Shown piece by piece: positions 8,043 through 17,749 of a DNA stretch of 64,000 bases (position 1 is the stretch's first letter; each line of letters begins with the position of its first letter). The notes under the pieces are model-generated. The model had not been told where the DNA came from and ran no database searches. It saw nothing but the letters and a program-made list of their open reading frames with translations. The stretch spans positions 1-64,000 of the forward strand of contig CAYPTY010000004.1 in NCBI GenBank assembly GCA_964413935.1, in the 5' to 3' direction. A program made the position numbers and the translations under genes. This DNA comes from CAYPTY01 sp964413935 (GTDB lineage Bacteria; Bacteroidota; Rhodothermia; Balneolales; Balneolaceae).

Positions 8043-9126
8043 AGCCATTCTTGCGCTCAGCGATGGCACCATCGCCCATGGTTATGCCATCGGCAAACAA
8101 GGTACCACCGGAGGTGAACTCTGTTTCAACACTTCCATGACGGGCTACCAGGAAATTTTCACCGATCCCAGCTACCACGGACAGCTTATGATGATGACCT
8201 ATCCGCACATCGGTAATTACGGGACCATGGCCCGCGATGATGAAGCTTCCAGAGTGATGGTTGCCGGCGTAATCGTACGGGCGTTCTCCTGGGATTACTC
8301 CAATCCCATGGCCGATGCCTCCCTTCAGGATTATCTGGAAAGCCACGGAATCACAGGCATCACCGGAGTGGATACCCGCTCACTGGTTAAGCATATCCGG
8401 ACGAAGGGTGTGATGAATGCTGTAATCTCTTCAGAGGAAACCGATGAGAAAAAGCTGGTTCAGATGGCCAAAGACTGGGACGACATGAAAGGCCTGGAAC
8501 TGGCGTCACGGGTTACACGCAGCGAGGCCCAGACCCTTAATGGTGAAGGTGAATACCGGGTGGCCGCCTTCGATTACGGAATTAAGCAGAACATCATCAA
8601 TAACCTGAGAAGCCGAGGATGCACGCTCAGAATTTTTCCAGCCCAGACCCCGCTTGAGGAAATTGAGAAATGGAAAGCGGATGGATACTTTTTCAGTAAC
8701 GGACCGGGTGATCCAAATGCCACCGCGGAATACGCACTTGAAACGGTTGAATTTGCTAAGAAAACAGGCAAACCGGTCTTCGGTATCTGCCTGGGCCATC
8801 AGCTAATGGCTCTGAGTGAAGGTATCAAAGTAGATAAGATGTTTGTGGGCCATCGCGGAGCAAACCATCCGGTGAAAAATCTTTCAACCGGACTGGTGGA
8901 AATCACTACGCAAAATCACGGATTTTCGGTGATGCAGGAAAGCGTGCAAGATTCGGTGGCAGAGATATCCCACATGAATCTGAATGATGATACCGTTGAA
9001 GGCCTGAAGTTTAAAAACTTCCCTGGTTTCAGCGTGCAGTACCACCCGGAGGCATCGCCCGGTCCGCACGATTCAGCTTACCTGTTTGACCAGTTCATCG
9101 AAATGATCAAAGAAACTAAAAACTAA
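8020..9126 (+). CDS. carA: Carbamoyl-phosphate synthase small subunit
   Basis: The glutaminase subunit that supplies ammonia to CarB for carbamoyl phosphate, the precursor of pyrimidines and arginine. At 368 residues it has normal length. The N-terminal CPSase domain carries GELCFNTSMTGYQEI. The class I amidotransferase domain has the nucleophile Cys257 in GICLGHQ and the His342/Glu344 pair in YHPEAS. It lies 35 nt before carB on the same strand and behind the leader ORF and terminator described above, so expression is probably attenuated. Confidence 0.98.
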   Translation: MSHYPRNKAILALSDGTIAHGYAIGKQGTTGGELCFNTSMTGYQEIFTDPSYHGQLMMMTYPHIGNYGTMARDDEASRVMVAGVIVRAFSWDYSNPMADASLQDYLESHGITGITGVDTRSLVKHIRTKGVMNAVISSEETDEKKLVQMAKDWDDMKGLELASRVTRSEAQTLNGEGEYRVAAFDYGIKQNIINNLRSRGCTLRIFPAQTPLEEIEKWKADGYFFSNGPGDPNATAEYALETVEFAKKTGKPVFGICLGHQLMALSEGIKVDKMFVGHRGANHPVKNLSTGLVEITTQNHGFSVMQESVQDSVAEISHMNLNDDTVEGLKFKNFPGFSVQYHPEASPGPHDSAYLFDQFIEMIKETKN

Positions 9127-9161
9127 AAGCGGTAACACGCAGTGCACCATTCATAAACACT

Positions 9162-11990
9162 ATGCCCAGAAGAGACGACATTCACAAAATACTCATCATC
9201 GGTTCAGGACCCATTATCATTGGCCAGGCCTGCGAATTTGACTACTCCGGAACTCAGGCCTGTCGCTCCCTTAAAGAAGAGGGGTACGAAGTGGTGCTGA
9301 TAAACTCCAATCCGGCTACCATCATGACCGACCCTATGATGGCCGATGCCATCTACCTCGACCCGCTGACAACCGATTCCATTCGCAAGATTGTGGAAAA
9401 GGAAAAACCAGATGCGGTACTTCCGACCATGGGCGGACAAACCGGTCTAAATCTATGTAGAGACCTTCAGATTGAGGGATACTGGGAGGAAAAAGGGGTC
9501 AAAATCATTGGTGTAGATATCGATGCAGTTGAAATTACGGAAGACCGGCAGCGTTTCCGCAACCTGATGGAGGAAATCGGGGTGGAGCAATGCCGCAGCC
9601 GAACAGCGGAGTCCCTGCTGGATGCCAAGGAAATCAAGGAAGAACTGGGCGGCTTGCCGCTGGTGATTCGCCCCTCCTTCACCATGGGTGGTATGGGCGG
9701 CGGCATCATCTGGGAAGAGGAAGATTTTGATAAAATGGTACTGCGCGGACTGGAATTAAGCCCGGTTCACCAGATCCTGCTGGAAGAATCAATCTTTGGA
9801 TGGAAGGAATTTGAGCTGGAGCTGCTGAGGGATGCCAACGACAATGTGGTCATTATCTGCTCCATCGAAAATATGGATCCGATGGGAGTTCACACCGGTG
9901 ATTCCGTAACCGTAGCCCCAACCCAAACCCTGACCGACAAGCAGTATCAGACCTTGAGGGATGCTGCCATCAAAATGATGCGATCCATCGGGACTTTTGC
10001 AGGTGGATGTAATGTGCAGTTTGCGATGGAGCCCGGGTCTGATCGCCTGGTCGCCATCGAAATAAATCCGCGGGTGAGTCGCTCTTCAGCGCTTGCCTCC
10101 AAAGCCACCGGTTATCCCATCGCAAAGATTGCCACAAAACTGGCTGTGGGCTACACGCTGGATGAACTCAAAAACCAGATTACCGGAACAACATCGGCCT
10201 GTTTTGAGCCCAGCATCGATTACTTTGTCTGCAAGGTGCCGAGATTCAACTTCGACAAATTCGTAGGTGCCGACGAAGTCTTGACCACACAGATGAAAGC
10301 CGTTGGCGAAGTGATGAGCATCGGGAGGAACATGCCGGAAGCCCTGAATAAAGCCTGGCAGTCGCTTGAAATCGGCCGAGCCGGACTGGGCGCAGACGGC
10401 TATGAAGAAATTGACCGCAAACAGGTTAGAGAGCGCCTGATGAAACCCTACTGGGATCGAACACTACAAATCCGCAATGCCCTGAAGCTGGGTACTTCGG
10501 TGGAGGAACTGGAAGACATCACCAAATACGATCGCTGGTTCCTGAAACAGATGGAATACATGGTTTCCCTGGAAAACAGGACAGAAGGGCAATCGCTGGA
10601 TGGCATCAGCAAAGATGATTTATATGAACTGAAGCAGGCCGGATTCTCCGATGTTCAGATTGCTCATCTTCTGAGCAAGAGCGGCGAAGAAGTAACCGAA
10701 AATGATGTGCGCAAACATCGAAAAGCAATGGGATTAAAGCCCGTATTCAAGATGGTGGATACCTGCGCGGCCGAATTCCCCGCACAAACGCCCTACTACT
10801 ATTCCACCTACGAAGGGGAAAACGAGTCTGAAGTCACCGACCGGGAAAAAGTAATCATCCTTGGATCCGGGCCAAACCGGATCGGGCAGGGTATTGAGTT
10901 CGATTATTCCTGTGTTCACGCGGTGATGGCCACCAAAGAAATGGGTTACGAAGCCATCATGATTAACTGCAATCCCGAAACGGTATCTACCGACTTTGAT
11001 GTGGCCGACAAGCTCTACTTTGAGCCGGTGTTCTGGGAGCGTGTGCTGGATATCATTGAGCATGAAAAGCCGGTGGGAGTAATCCTGCAGGTAGGCGGAC
11101 AAACCGCGCTGAAGCTGGGTAAAAAGTTTGTGGAGCATGGAATTAAAATCTTCGGTACCGATTTCGAAAAAATTGATATGGCCGAAGACCGCGGCCTGTT
11201 CTCAGACCTGCTGATTAAACTGGATATTCCTTTCCCAGAATACGGAACCGCAACCAATACGGAAGAAGCACTTAAGATTGCAGATCGGATTGGGTATCCG
11301 GTGCTGATTCGGCCATCCTATGTGCTGGGTGGACAGGGCATGCGCATTGCCGTTAAAAAGGAAGAATTGGAGCGCTATGTGCACCGCATCCTGAAATCCC
11401 ATCCGGAAAATGCCTTCCTCATCGATAAGTACCTGGAACATGCCATAGAAGTGGATGTGGATTCGGTTTATGATGGGGAGCAGCTGCACATTGCCGGAAT
11501 CATGCAGCATATCGAACCCGCCGGAGTTCACTCAGGTGATTCCACCGCGGTACTGCCACCGTACTCACTCAGTGAAGACGTGATCAAAACCATTGAAGTA
11601 TATCAGGAGCGTATTGCTGATGCCATGGATATCGTCGGATTCCTGAATGTTCAGTATGCCGTCAAAGATGAGACCGTGTACATACTGGAAGCCAATCCTC
11701 GATCAACCCGAACCATACCTTTCATTGCCAAAGCTACACAGCGACCTGAAGCAGAAATCGGCGTAAAGGTGATGCTGGGAGCTAAACTCAAGGAATTTGA
11801 CCTGGAATCCAAACTGGACTGCTGGGCCATCAAAGAGCCGGTATTTCCGTTCAATAGGTTTCCGGGCATCAAAAAGGAGCTGGGTCCTGAGATGAAGTCG
11901 ACCGGTGAGAGTATCTACTTCGCCAAAGACTTCAACGATGAGCACTTCAAAAAGCCATATGAGTTCAAAAATCTGTATCTGAGTAAATAG
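9162..11990 (+). CDS. carB: Carbamoyl-phosphate synthase large subunit lacking the MGS domain
   Basis: The synthetase subunit, using bicarbonate, ammonia from CarA and two ATP. Both duplicated halves are present: first ATP-grasp half (about 1-400), oligomerisation region (about 400-550) and second half (about 550-930), with matching EFDYSGTQACRSL and EFDYSCVHAVMAT motifs. The protein ends at residue 942, where the enterobacterial enzyme (1,073 residues) continues into the C-terminal MGS-like domain that binds UMP, IMP and ornithine. It stops cleanly soon after the conserved GPEMKSTGES motif, with no sign of a frameshift. Similar short CarB proteins occur in Bacteroidota as far as I recall. 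UMP feedback through that domain should be absent. Confidence 0.98.
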   Translation: MPRRDDIHKILIIGSGPIIIGQACEFDYSGTQACRSLKEEGYEVVLINSNPATIMTDPMMADAIYLDPLTTDSIRKIVEKEKPDAVLPTMGGQTGLNLCRDLQIEGYWEEKGVKIIGVDIDAVEITEDRQRFRNLMEEIGVEQCRSRTAESLLDAKEIKEELGGLPLVIRPSFTMGGMGGGIIWEEEDFDKMVLRGLELSPVHQILLEESIFGWKEFELELLRDANDNVVIICSIENMDPMGVHTGDSVTVAPTQTLTDKQYQTLRDAAIKMMRSIGTFAGGCNVQFAMEPGSDRLVAIEINPRVSRSSALASKATGYPIAKIATKLAVGYTLDELKNQITGTTSACFEPSIDYFVCKVPRFNFDKFVGADEVLTTQMKAVGEVMSIGRNMPEALNKAWQSLEIGRAGLGADGYEEIDRKQVRERLMKPYWDRTLQIRNALKLGTSVEELEDITKYDRWFLKQMEYMVSLENRTEGQSLDGISKDDLYELKQAGFSDVQIAHLLSKSGEEVTENDVRKHRKAMGLKPVFKMVDTCAAEFPAQTPYYYSTYEGENESEVTDREKVIILGSGPNRIGQGIEFDYSCVHAVMATKEMGYEAIMINCNPETVSTDFDVADKLYFEPVFWERVLDIIEHEKPVGVILQVGGQTALKLGKKFVEHGIKIFGTDFEKIDMAEDRGLFSDLLIKLDIPFPEYGTATNTEEALKIADRIGYPVLIRPSYVLGGQGMRIAVKKEELERYVHRILKSHPENAFLIDKYLEHAIEVDVDSVYDGEQLHIAGIMQHIEPAGVHSGDSTAVLPPYSLSEDVIKTIEVYQERIADAMDIVGFLNVQYAVKDETVYILEANPRSTRTIPFIAKATQRPEAEIGVKVMLGAKLKEFDLESKLDCWAIKEPVFPFNRFPGIKKELGPEMKSTGESIYFAKDFNDEHFKKPYEFKNLYLSK

Positions 11991-12019
11991 GACGCAGGAA
12001 CAAATACCATCGGAATCCC

Positions 12020-12027
12020 TATCTTTG
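12020..12027 (+). promoter_or_regulatory. Possible -7 element upstream of ddl
   Basis: TATCTTTG is an exact match to the Bacteroidota TAnnTTTG -7 consensus, 27 nt before the ddl ATG. No TTTG stands at the right distance upstream, so it is a weak candidate for separate expression of ddl after carB. Confidence 0.25.
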
Positions 12028-12054
12028 ATTCCGGGATTAAACTAAATCAAGCTG

Positions 12055-13239
12055 ATGTCCAAAAACCTGATTGTTGCCTTCGGCGGCGTATCTCCTGAAC
12101 ATGAAGTTTCTGTTTTATCTGCCATGCAGGTGATGGCTGTGCTGGAGGAATCTGATTATCAGGTTATACCGCTTTATATCTCTAAGTCCGGCAAGTGGCT
12201 TAGTGGCGATATTCTGAAAGATCTTAGTCAGTATAAAGACCTTAAAAAGCTGGAGCAGCAATGCAAACTCAGCTATTTCTCCAAAGACAACTCGGGTATT
12301 TCGTTTCTTACTGAGCAGGGTGGAGGCGGATTGTTTTCCAAGCCAAAACAGGTTCAGATTCATGCCGTTTTTTGTGCCTTCCATGGCGGCGAAGGGGAAA
12401 ACGGTTCCTTTCAGGGTTTGTGCGAGCAGTTCAATATTCCATATACCGGCTCCGGTGTGATGGCTTCCTCGGTGGGGATGGATAAAGTGAGTACCAAACG
12501 TCTGTGTGCTTCCGCGGGGATCACCGTGACCCGTTGGGTGGATTTTCTGGAAAGCGACTGGGTTGAGCGGGAAGATGAGCTGCTGAGAGAAATGGAAGAA
12601 CTGGGATATCCCCTCATCGTGAAGCCGGTTCATCTGGGTTCCAGCATCGGAGTGGTGAAAGCCGATAACAGTGAAGTGCTTTCTGAGGCTATCGAAACGG
12701 CTTTTCGTTATGACGCCCATGTACTGGTGGAGGAAGCCGTTAAGCCCCTGATGGAAATTAATTGCTCCGTACTGGGTGATGCCGAAAAATATGAGGTGAG
12801 TGTGTGTGAGCGTCCGCTGGGGAAAAGCGATACGCTTTCATTCGAGGATAAATATCAATCGGGAGGGGGAAGCGACAAAGGAATGGCCTCAGCAGACCGT
12901 GTTATCCCGGCCGATATTTCCGATGAGCTTACCAAAGAAATTCAGGAATTATCTGGCCGTATTTTCAGGCTATTCAATGCTTCCGGAGTGGCCCGGCTGG
13001 ATTTTCTGGTGAACAGCGACACTAAGAAGGTTTATTTCAACGAGATCAATACCATACCCGGCTCTTTTTCTTTCTACCTGTGGGAAAAAAGCGGACTGGA
13101 TTTCAAGGGACTGGTCAGGAAACTCATCGACATCGGCCTGCAAAATCATCACCGAAAAAACGGACACATCCGCTCATACGATACCAACCTGCTGAGCGAG
13201 AAGGCCGTCAGCGGAATTAAAGGGCTGAAAGGGAAATAA
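12055..13239 (+). CDS. ddl: D-alanine--D-alanine ligase
   Basis: Joins two D-alanines for the peptidoglycan stem peptide using ATP. The 394-residue protein starts with the typical VAFGGVSPEHEVSVLSA, followed by an ATP-grasp fold with GYPLIVKPVHLGSSIGV and the metal-binding end ARLDFLV...YFNEINTIPGS. These are diagnostic for the Ddl family (VanA-type ligases share the fold, but nothing here suggests D-lactate specificity). It follows carB by 64 nt, possibly with its own promoter. Confidence 0.96.
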   Translation: MSKNLIVAFGGVSPEHEVSVLSAMQVMAVLEESDYQVIPLYISKSGKWLSGDILKDLSQYKDLKKLEQQCKLSYFSKDNSGISFLTEQGGGGLFSKPKQVQIHAVFCAFHGGEGENGSFQGLCEQFNIPYTGSGVMASSVGMDKVSTKRLCASAGITVTRWVDFLESDWVEREDELLREMEELGYPLIVKPVHLGSSIGVVKADNSEVLSEAIETAFRYDAHVLVEEAVKPLMEINCSVLGDAEKYEVSVCERPLGKSDTLSFEDKYQSGGGSDKGMASADRVIPADISDELTKEIQELSGRIFRLFNASGVARLDFLVNSDTKKVYFNEINTIPGSFSFYLWEKSGLDFKGLVRKLIDIGLQNHHRKNGHIRSYDTNLLSEKAVSGIKGLKGK

Positions 13240-13269
13240 TCCTGCAGAAATTCTGTTCAGGTAGCTGAT

Positions 13270-14712
13270 ATGAAAAACTTAAAAGCAATATCACCACAAT
13301 TTATACTCCTTCTGATACTCTTTCCGATGCTGCTTTGGTCCTGTAAAAGCAGTGAAGAAATAATTGAGGTGAATGAAGATCCTTTTGATGCAGCACCTGA
13401 ACCTACTTATGATCCGGAATCTGAAGAAGCATCCTCAACTCAGGAGTTTGTTCAGATCAGGATAGGCCACGCCAGTCCGCTCAGAACCCTTGATCCTTTG
13501 TTTGCGTACTCCGAAGTGGAGTGGAATACCCTTCAGTTCGTTTATGAGGGTCTTACACGCCTGAATGAAAAGGGAGAAGTGATCCCTTCACTTGCCCGAC
13601 GCTGGACAGTAAACGACGATTCTACCTCCTACACTTTTACATTGCGTTCGGATGTGTACTATCACGATTCAGATGTATTTGCCAGTGGAATCGGAAGGAA
13701 AGTGGTTGCCGCTGATGTAGTCTATGCTTTTCGCCGAATGACCGACATCGAAGTGCCGGATGTTGTTGCTCGTAAATTTTTCAACATTCGTGGCCTTGAA
13801 TCCTTCTTCCTGGAACAGCATTATGTTCACATTCCCAGTGAGCGCGCTTTAGACCGCATCGACGGAATACTTGTTGAAAATGACAGTACGGTTACCTTTC
13901 AGCTTATCCGGCCGGACAGCCGATTTCCGGAAAAACTGGCTGCGCCGTGGGCATCCATCTATCCCAGAGAGACTGTAACCGAAGAGATGATCATTGATAA
14001 GTTTGTTGGTACCGGTCCTTTTACCTACATCCGGGATCAGGAAGGTATGCAGGTTATTCTGGCAAGAAACCCGGATTATTATGGTAGCAACCCGTTGAAT
14101 CGTGTGGATGTATTTCACGCAATGACTGAAGCTGAGCTCTTTCAGATGTTGGCAAAAGAGGAAATCGACCTGATACCGGTTATGAGTCCTGAAGTGGCAC
14201 GCACGGTACTTGATGAAAACCTTAGATTGAATCCTGCTTATCAGAACCGATTTACTTTGCTGGAAACCGGCGGAGAGCTAAGCTACGATATTTACTTTAA
14301 TCAGGAATCTTCACTGGACCCTGCCGCCCTTGCAGGACTCATCATCAGAAATCATGCTTTCGCAGATTCACCCTTTGAGATAATACTGAATCATCCAGCG
14401 GATACGCTGGCCTATTTCGATGATACAGTATTCACCACCATAACCAGCAATCCTTTTATTCGACACGTTTACCGACAACTGCAAAGGGCACTTCGACACG
14501 AAGGACAGGGGCTGAAGCTGGCCAACATTCGCATACCTTTTCCATCGGTCAGCCTGTATTCTTCTGATTTTCCCTATCGGAGTGGCGAGCCTTTTATTAC
14601 AATCAAATCTCCGGTATTTTACCTGCATAATCGGAATATGAGCGGCCTTAAGCTCAACTCAAGATCCTGGTGGATGGACGTGAGCGAAGTTCGCTTTAAT
14701 GAGGGCAGATAA
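13270..14712 (+). CDS. ABC transporter substrate-binding lipoprotein, family 5 (peptide-binding)
   Basis: A 480-residue lipoprotein with a signal ending in LLWSC (lipobox) and an acidic linker. The SBP_bac_5 (OppA/DppA) signature is clear: LRTLDPLFAYSEVEWNTLQFVYEGLTR, then YTFTLRSDVYYHD and AADVVYAFRR. Family members bind peptides or nickel and pass them to an ABC permease. No permease or ATPase gene is adjacent, so the transporter partner must lie elsewhere. It abuts nadK: the next start codon immediately follows its TAA. Confidence 0.88.
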   Translation: MKNLKAISPQFILLLILFPMLLWSCKSSEEIIEVNEDPFDAAPEPTYDPESEEASSTQEFVQIRIGHASPLRTLDPLFAYSEVEWNTLQFVYEGLTRLNEKGEVIPSLARRWTVNDDSTSYTFTLRSDVYYHDSDVFASGIGRKVVAADVVYAFRRMTDIEVPDVVARKFFNIRGLESFFLEQHYVHIPSERALDRIDGILVENDSTVTFQLIRPDSRFPEKLAAPWASIYPRETVTEEMIIDKFVGTGPFTYIRDQEGMQVILARNPDYYGSNPLNRVDVFHAMTEAELFQMLAKEEIDLIPVMSPEVARTVLDENLRLNPAYQNRFTLLETGGELSYDIYFNQESSLDPAALAGLIIRNHAFADSPFEIILNHPADTLAYFDDTVFTTITSNPFIRHVYRQLQRALRHEGQGLKLANIRIPFPSVSLYSSDFPYRSGEPFITIKSPVFYLHNRNMSGLKLNSRSWWMDVSEVRFNEGR

Positions 14713-15591
14713 GTGACGCTTTCCATTATCGCAAATCCAACCAAGTATCAGGTAAAAGAGCACTTTATTGCGGCCCTGGAATGGGCCCGAAAAGCCGGAG
14801 TAAGAGTTTATGTGAAAGACCACCTTTGCCGTGAACTGGATGTTGAAACCGGTACTAGCGTATCCAGGGTGGAGTCGGATGAGGAAGCGATCAGAAGCGG
14901 TGATTATACCCTGGTTTTGGGAGGAGACGGTACCATTCTCCATGTGGCAGCACTGGCCATGCATCATAAGAAACCCATTCTGGGAGTGAACAGCGGCCGG
15001 CTGGGATTTATGGCCAATACCCAGAAAGAGAATTTGGATTATGCTCTTAACTGTCTTAAGGACGAAAACTTTAGCTTAGACAGCCGACACTTTCTGCAAG
15101 CCGAAGCGCAGGATGGAAATATTTATCATGCACTCAACGAATTTCTCTTCACCCGACGCGATTCTACATCTATGATTTCAGTAGAGGCAGGGACCAATGG
15201 GGACAAGATCAATACCTATTGGGCAGACGGACTCATCGTGTCTTCCCCTACCGGTTCAACGGCCTATAATCTTTCAGCGGGGGGACCCATTGTAATGCCC
15301 GGTACGGAGGTACTGGTACTCACTCCCATCAACCCGCATACGCTTACCACCCGACCGCTGGTTCTGCCTTCAGACAAGAAGCTAACGATACACATCCCTC
15401 CTCAACGCTCAGAGACTCTTTTTTCATATGATGGAAATGTAGTTGAAATTCATGACTTACCATTCAGCATTCATATAGAACGCTCAGAGTATACCGTTGA
15501 CCTGGTGCAGCTTCCGGAACAGAATTACTTTGAAACCCTGCGCAATAAATTGCTTTGGGGAAGCAACAGCAGGAGACATTCTGATCTTTGA
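14713..15591 (+). CDS. nadK: NAD kinase
   Basis: Phosphorylates NAD to NADP. The 292-residue protein has the catalytic GGDGTIL motif, the NSGRLGFMA segment and the NE-type motif ALNEFLFTR, and TDGLIVSSPTGSTAY-like residues (WADGLIVSSPTGSTAY). The start is GTG directly after the stop of the preceding gene; its second residue begins the strand TLSIIANP typical of the family. It is therefore in one transcript with the peptide-binding lipoprotein. Confidence 0.96.
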   Translation: MTLSIIANPTKYQVKEHFIAALEWARKAGVRVYVKDHLCRELDVETGTSVSRVESDEEAIRSGDYTLVLGGDGTILHVAALAMHHKKPILGVNSGRLGFMANTQKENLDYALNCLKDENFSLDSRHFLQAEAQDGNIYHALNEFLFTRRDSTSMISVEAGTNGDKINTYWADGLIVSSPTGSTAYNLSAGGPIVMPGTEVLVLTPINPHTLTTRPLVLPSDKKLTIHIPPQRSETLFSYDGNVVEIHDLPFSIHIERSEYTVDLVQLPEQNYFETLRNKLLWGSNSRRHSDL

Positions 15592-15655
15592 TTCATACAT
15601 TCTTTAAGAATATTTAAGACTATTCAATTCCTAACCTTAACCAAAAACAAGAACC

Positions 15656-16612
15656 ATGAAAGTAACTGTTGTAGGAGCCGGTGGTAACGTTGGTTCAACG
15701 GTGGCACTGGATGTTGCGAGAAGGGATTTCGCAAAAACTGTTGTGGCACTGGATCTTGAACGTAAAGAAGAAGACAAAACATTTTATCCGTCCAAAGGAC
15801 GAGCGCTGGATCAATGGGAAGCTTCACCCATTCATCTTTTTGATACCAGAATTATTGGGACCACAGATTACGCTGACACAGCCGGATCTGATGTATGCGT
15901 GATTACAGCCGGCGTGCCTCGTCGTCCGGGCATGAGCCGTGACGATCTGCTTGGGATTAATGCCAATATCGTTAGAACCGTAACGGAAAACCTGGTTAAG
16001 CATTCTCCGGATACCATTATCATTGTGGTTTCCAATCCGCTGGATGTGATGGTTCAGGTGGCCTATGAGGCATCCAGTCTTCCTTACGAAAAAGTGATGG
16101 GTATGGCCGGTATTCTCGATACCGCACGATACCGCGCTTTTATTGCTGATGAGCTGGATGTATCCCCAAAAGACATTCAGGCCCTTCTGATGGGCGGACA
16201 CGGAGATACTATGGTTCCGCTGCCGCGCTTCACAACACTCGCCGGTATGCCGATTCCGCATTTTATCTCCGATGAGCGACTGGAAGAAATCGTAAACCGT
16301 GCCAAAAAAGGCGGTGGTGAAATTGTTGGTTTGATGGGTACCTCAGCCTGGTATGCACCCGGTGCCGCGGCAGCTCAGATGGTGGAAGCCATTCTGCTGG
16401 ATCAAAACCGCATTTTCCCTGTCTGTGCTCACATCGACGGGCAATACGGAGTAGAAGATCTTTATATCGGTGTACCTGTTAAGCTTGGAAAAGGTGGAAT
16501 TAAGGAAGTCATCGAACTTGACTTAACCGATGATGAACGAGATCTTCTTCATAATTCAGCTGCAGCCGTTCGCGGCACCCTGGACGATTTCAGGAAGCTG
16601 GATAAATCATAA
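15656..16612 (+). CDS. mdh: Malate dehydrogenase (LDH-like type)
   Basis: Interconverts malate and oxaloacetate with NAD. The 318-residue protein opens with the Rossmann motif VVGAGGNVGSTVA. The substrate loop RRPGMSRDDL carries the arginines that mark malate rather than lactate specificity, and MGGHGDTMV contains the catalytic histidine. It is of the LDH-like type common in Bacteroidota. An intrinsic terminator follows 34 nt downstream. Confidence 0.97.
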   Translation: MKVTVVGAGGNVGSTVALDVARRDFAKTVVALDLERKEEDKTFYPSKGRALDQWEASPIHLFDTRIIGTTDYADTAGSDVCVITAGVPRRPGMSRDDLLGINANIVRTVTENLVKHSPDTIIIVVSNPLDVMVQVAYEASSLPYEKVMGMAGILDTARYRAFIADELDVSPKDIQALLMGGHGDTMVPLPRFTTLAGMPIPHFISDERLEEIVNRAKKGGGEIVGLMGTSAWYAPGAAAAQMVEAILLDQNRIFPVCAHIDGQYGVEDLYIGVPVKLGKGGIKEVIELDLTDDERDLLHNSAAAVRGTLDDFRKLDKS

Positions 16613-16645
16613 ATAAATGAGACCTGGTTCTCACTACTTGCACTT

Positions 16646-16676
16646 AAGCCCGGGCAGTCGCTTCGGGCTTTTTTTT
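16646..16676 (+). terminator. Intrinsic terminator after mdh
   Basis: A 7-bp stem (AAGCCCG 16646-16652 with CGGGCTT 16664-16670) is followed by eight T (16669-16676). It closes the rightward unit before the leftward gene that ends at 16685. Confidence 0.85.
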
Positions 16677-16684
16677 GCCCTGAA

Positions 16685-16870
16685 TTAGAAAACAACCGTA
16701 AATAATAAGAGGATTTCGGTAAGCAAGGCGGATGTGACCAGCAAACGGCGCTTGTGTTTATAGTTTTGCCAGTATTTGAACTGATAAACCGTAATGAGCA
16801 AAAGGAATATCAGGAGGATGGCCGTAGCGAGAGACTCCTCTATCAGTAAAGAGTTTAGTAAATAGAGCAT
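16685..16870 (-). CDS. Small two-helix membrane protein, unknown
   Basis: A 61-residue ORF starting at ATG 16870, 20 nt after the stop of the NYN-domain gene on the same strand and ending just before the mdh terminator. It has two hydrophobic helices (about 3-28 and 43-60) separated by a basic, aromatic loop rich in Lys, Tyr and Gln. No family is recognised. Position and clean membrane topology argue that it is real, but its shortness leaves doubt. Confidence 0.5.
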   Translation of the reverse strand: MLYLLNSLLIEESLATAILLIFLLLITVYQFKYWQNYKHKRRLLVTSALLTEILLLFTVVF

Positions 16871-16890
16871 AAGACAAACGACTGGGATTC

Positions 16891-17703
16891 TCAGTGACCG
16901 CTGACAAGAACAATATTCTCAGCTATAAGTCCCTTATCGTTTTTTATGAGATCAAACTCAAATATCAGCTCCCGGCTTGGCAAAGAATTAACATCAAAAT
17001 GATTTTCGAAATGTGAGATGTGGGCAAAAACGGTCTGATAGGGTGAATCTTCATCTCTTGAATCCGTGACCCAGAGCTTATCCGTCAGTTTATACAGATA
17101 TCTGAGGAATCCGTATCCGTCTTGATGAGAAAAGTCATAGCAAACCCCCCTTACCCTGGATCCTACATTACCCCAAGCGTAGGGCGACTCAACCGGCAGC
17201 AGTCCCGGAATCAGGTAACCCGAAATGTGATAATCCACTGATTTTTTGAGGCTGCTGGATACATTGTCAAATCCAATCAGCTCCACGCGCACGCCCTTAT
17301 TCTGCAGAGCATTGACCACCGAACAATAGGCCCCGTTTGAGGTTAGCAAAATTATCTTATCCAGATACTCAGCATGTGTCATCATATCTACGGCCATATC
17401 CATGTCGATGGTGGATTTTGAAATGCGTTCTCCGGTTTCCTGATTGGTGTAATGCAGCACGGGTTTCTCTGTGACTTTGTACTCAAAATCGCGAAGCATA
17501 TCACAGAAACGAGTGGTTTTGACACGGTACTCCCGGTCATCGTTCATACGTTCGGCATCCACCGACAGGTAAACATTCAGTCGGCTTGGGATGGCTTTGT
17601 CGCGGGCAGCAAATTTACGGAGCAGATCGTATCGGAGGCCGTATCCCCCGTTCATGGTAACATTAACGGCATCTACATAGATGCCAATCCGTTGATTCTT
17701 CAT
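16891..17703 (-). CDS. NYN (LabA/DUF88) domain protein with C-terminal cold-shock-like domain
   Basis: A 270-residue two-domain protein. Residues 1-160 look like a PIN-fold NYN domain: IGIYVDAVN opens it with Asp11, and TIDMDMAVD supplies Asp100/102/106. The third motif, normally SGDxDF, reads TSNGAY (121-126), so the usual aspartates there are missing. Residues 185-270 resemble a cold-shock/OB fold, with GYGFLRYL in the place of RNP1 and VFAHISHF in the place of RNP2, ending in IAENIVLV. NYN proteins are RNases or RNA-binding regulators. The altered motif leaves nuclease activity uncertain. The C-terminal assignment is by eye. Confidence 0.8.
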   Translation of the reverse strand: MKNQRIGIYVDAVNVTMNGGYGLRYDLLRKFAARDKAIPSRLNVYLSVDAERMNDDREYRVKTTRFCDMLRDFEYKVTEKPVLHYTNQETGERISKSTIDMDMAVDMMTHAEYLDKIILLTSNGAYCSVVNALQNKGVRVELIGFDNVSSSLKKSVDYHISGYLIPGLLPVESPYAWGNVGSRVRGVCYDFSHQDGYGFLRYLYKLTDKLWVTDSRDEDSPYQTVFAHISHFENHFDVNSLPSRELIFEFDLIKNDKGLIAENIVLVSGH

Positions 17704-17749
17704 AAACTAAATCCTTAATAAATAATGATAAAAACCCTGATGAACAGTC

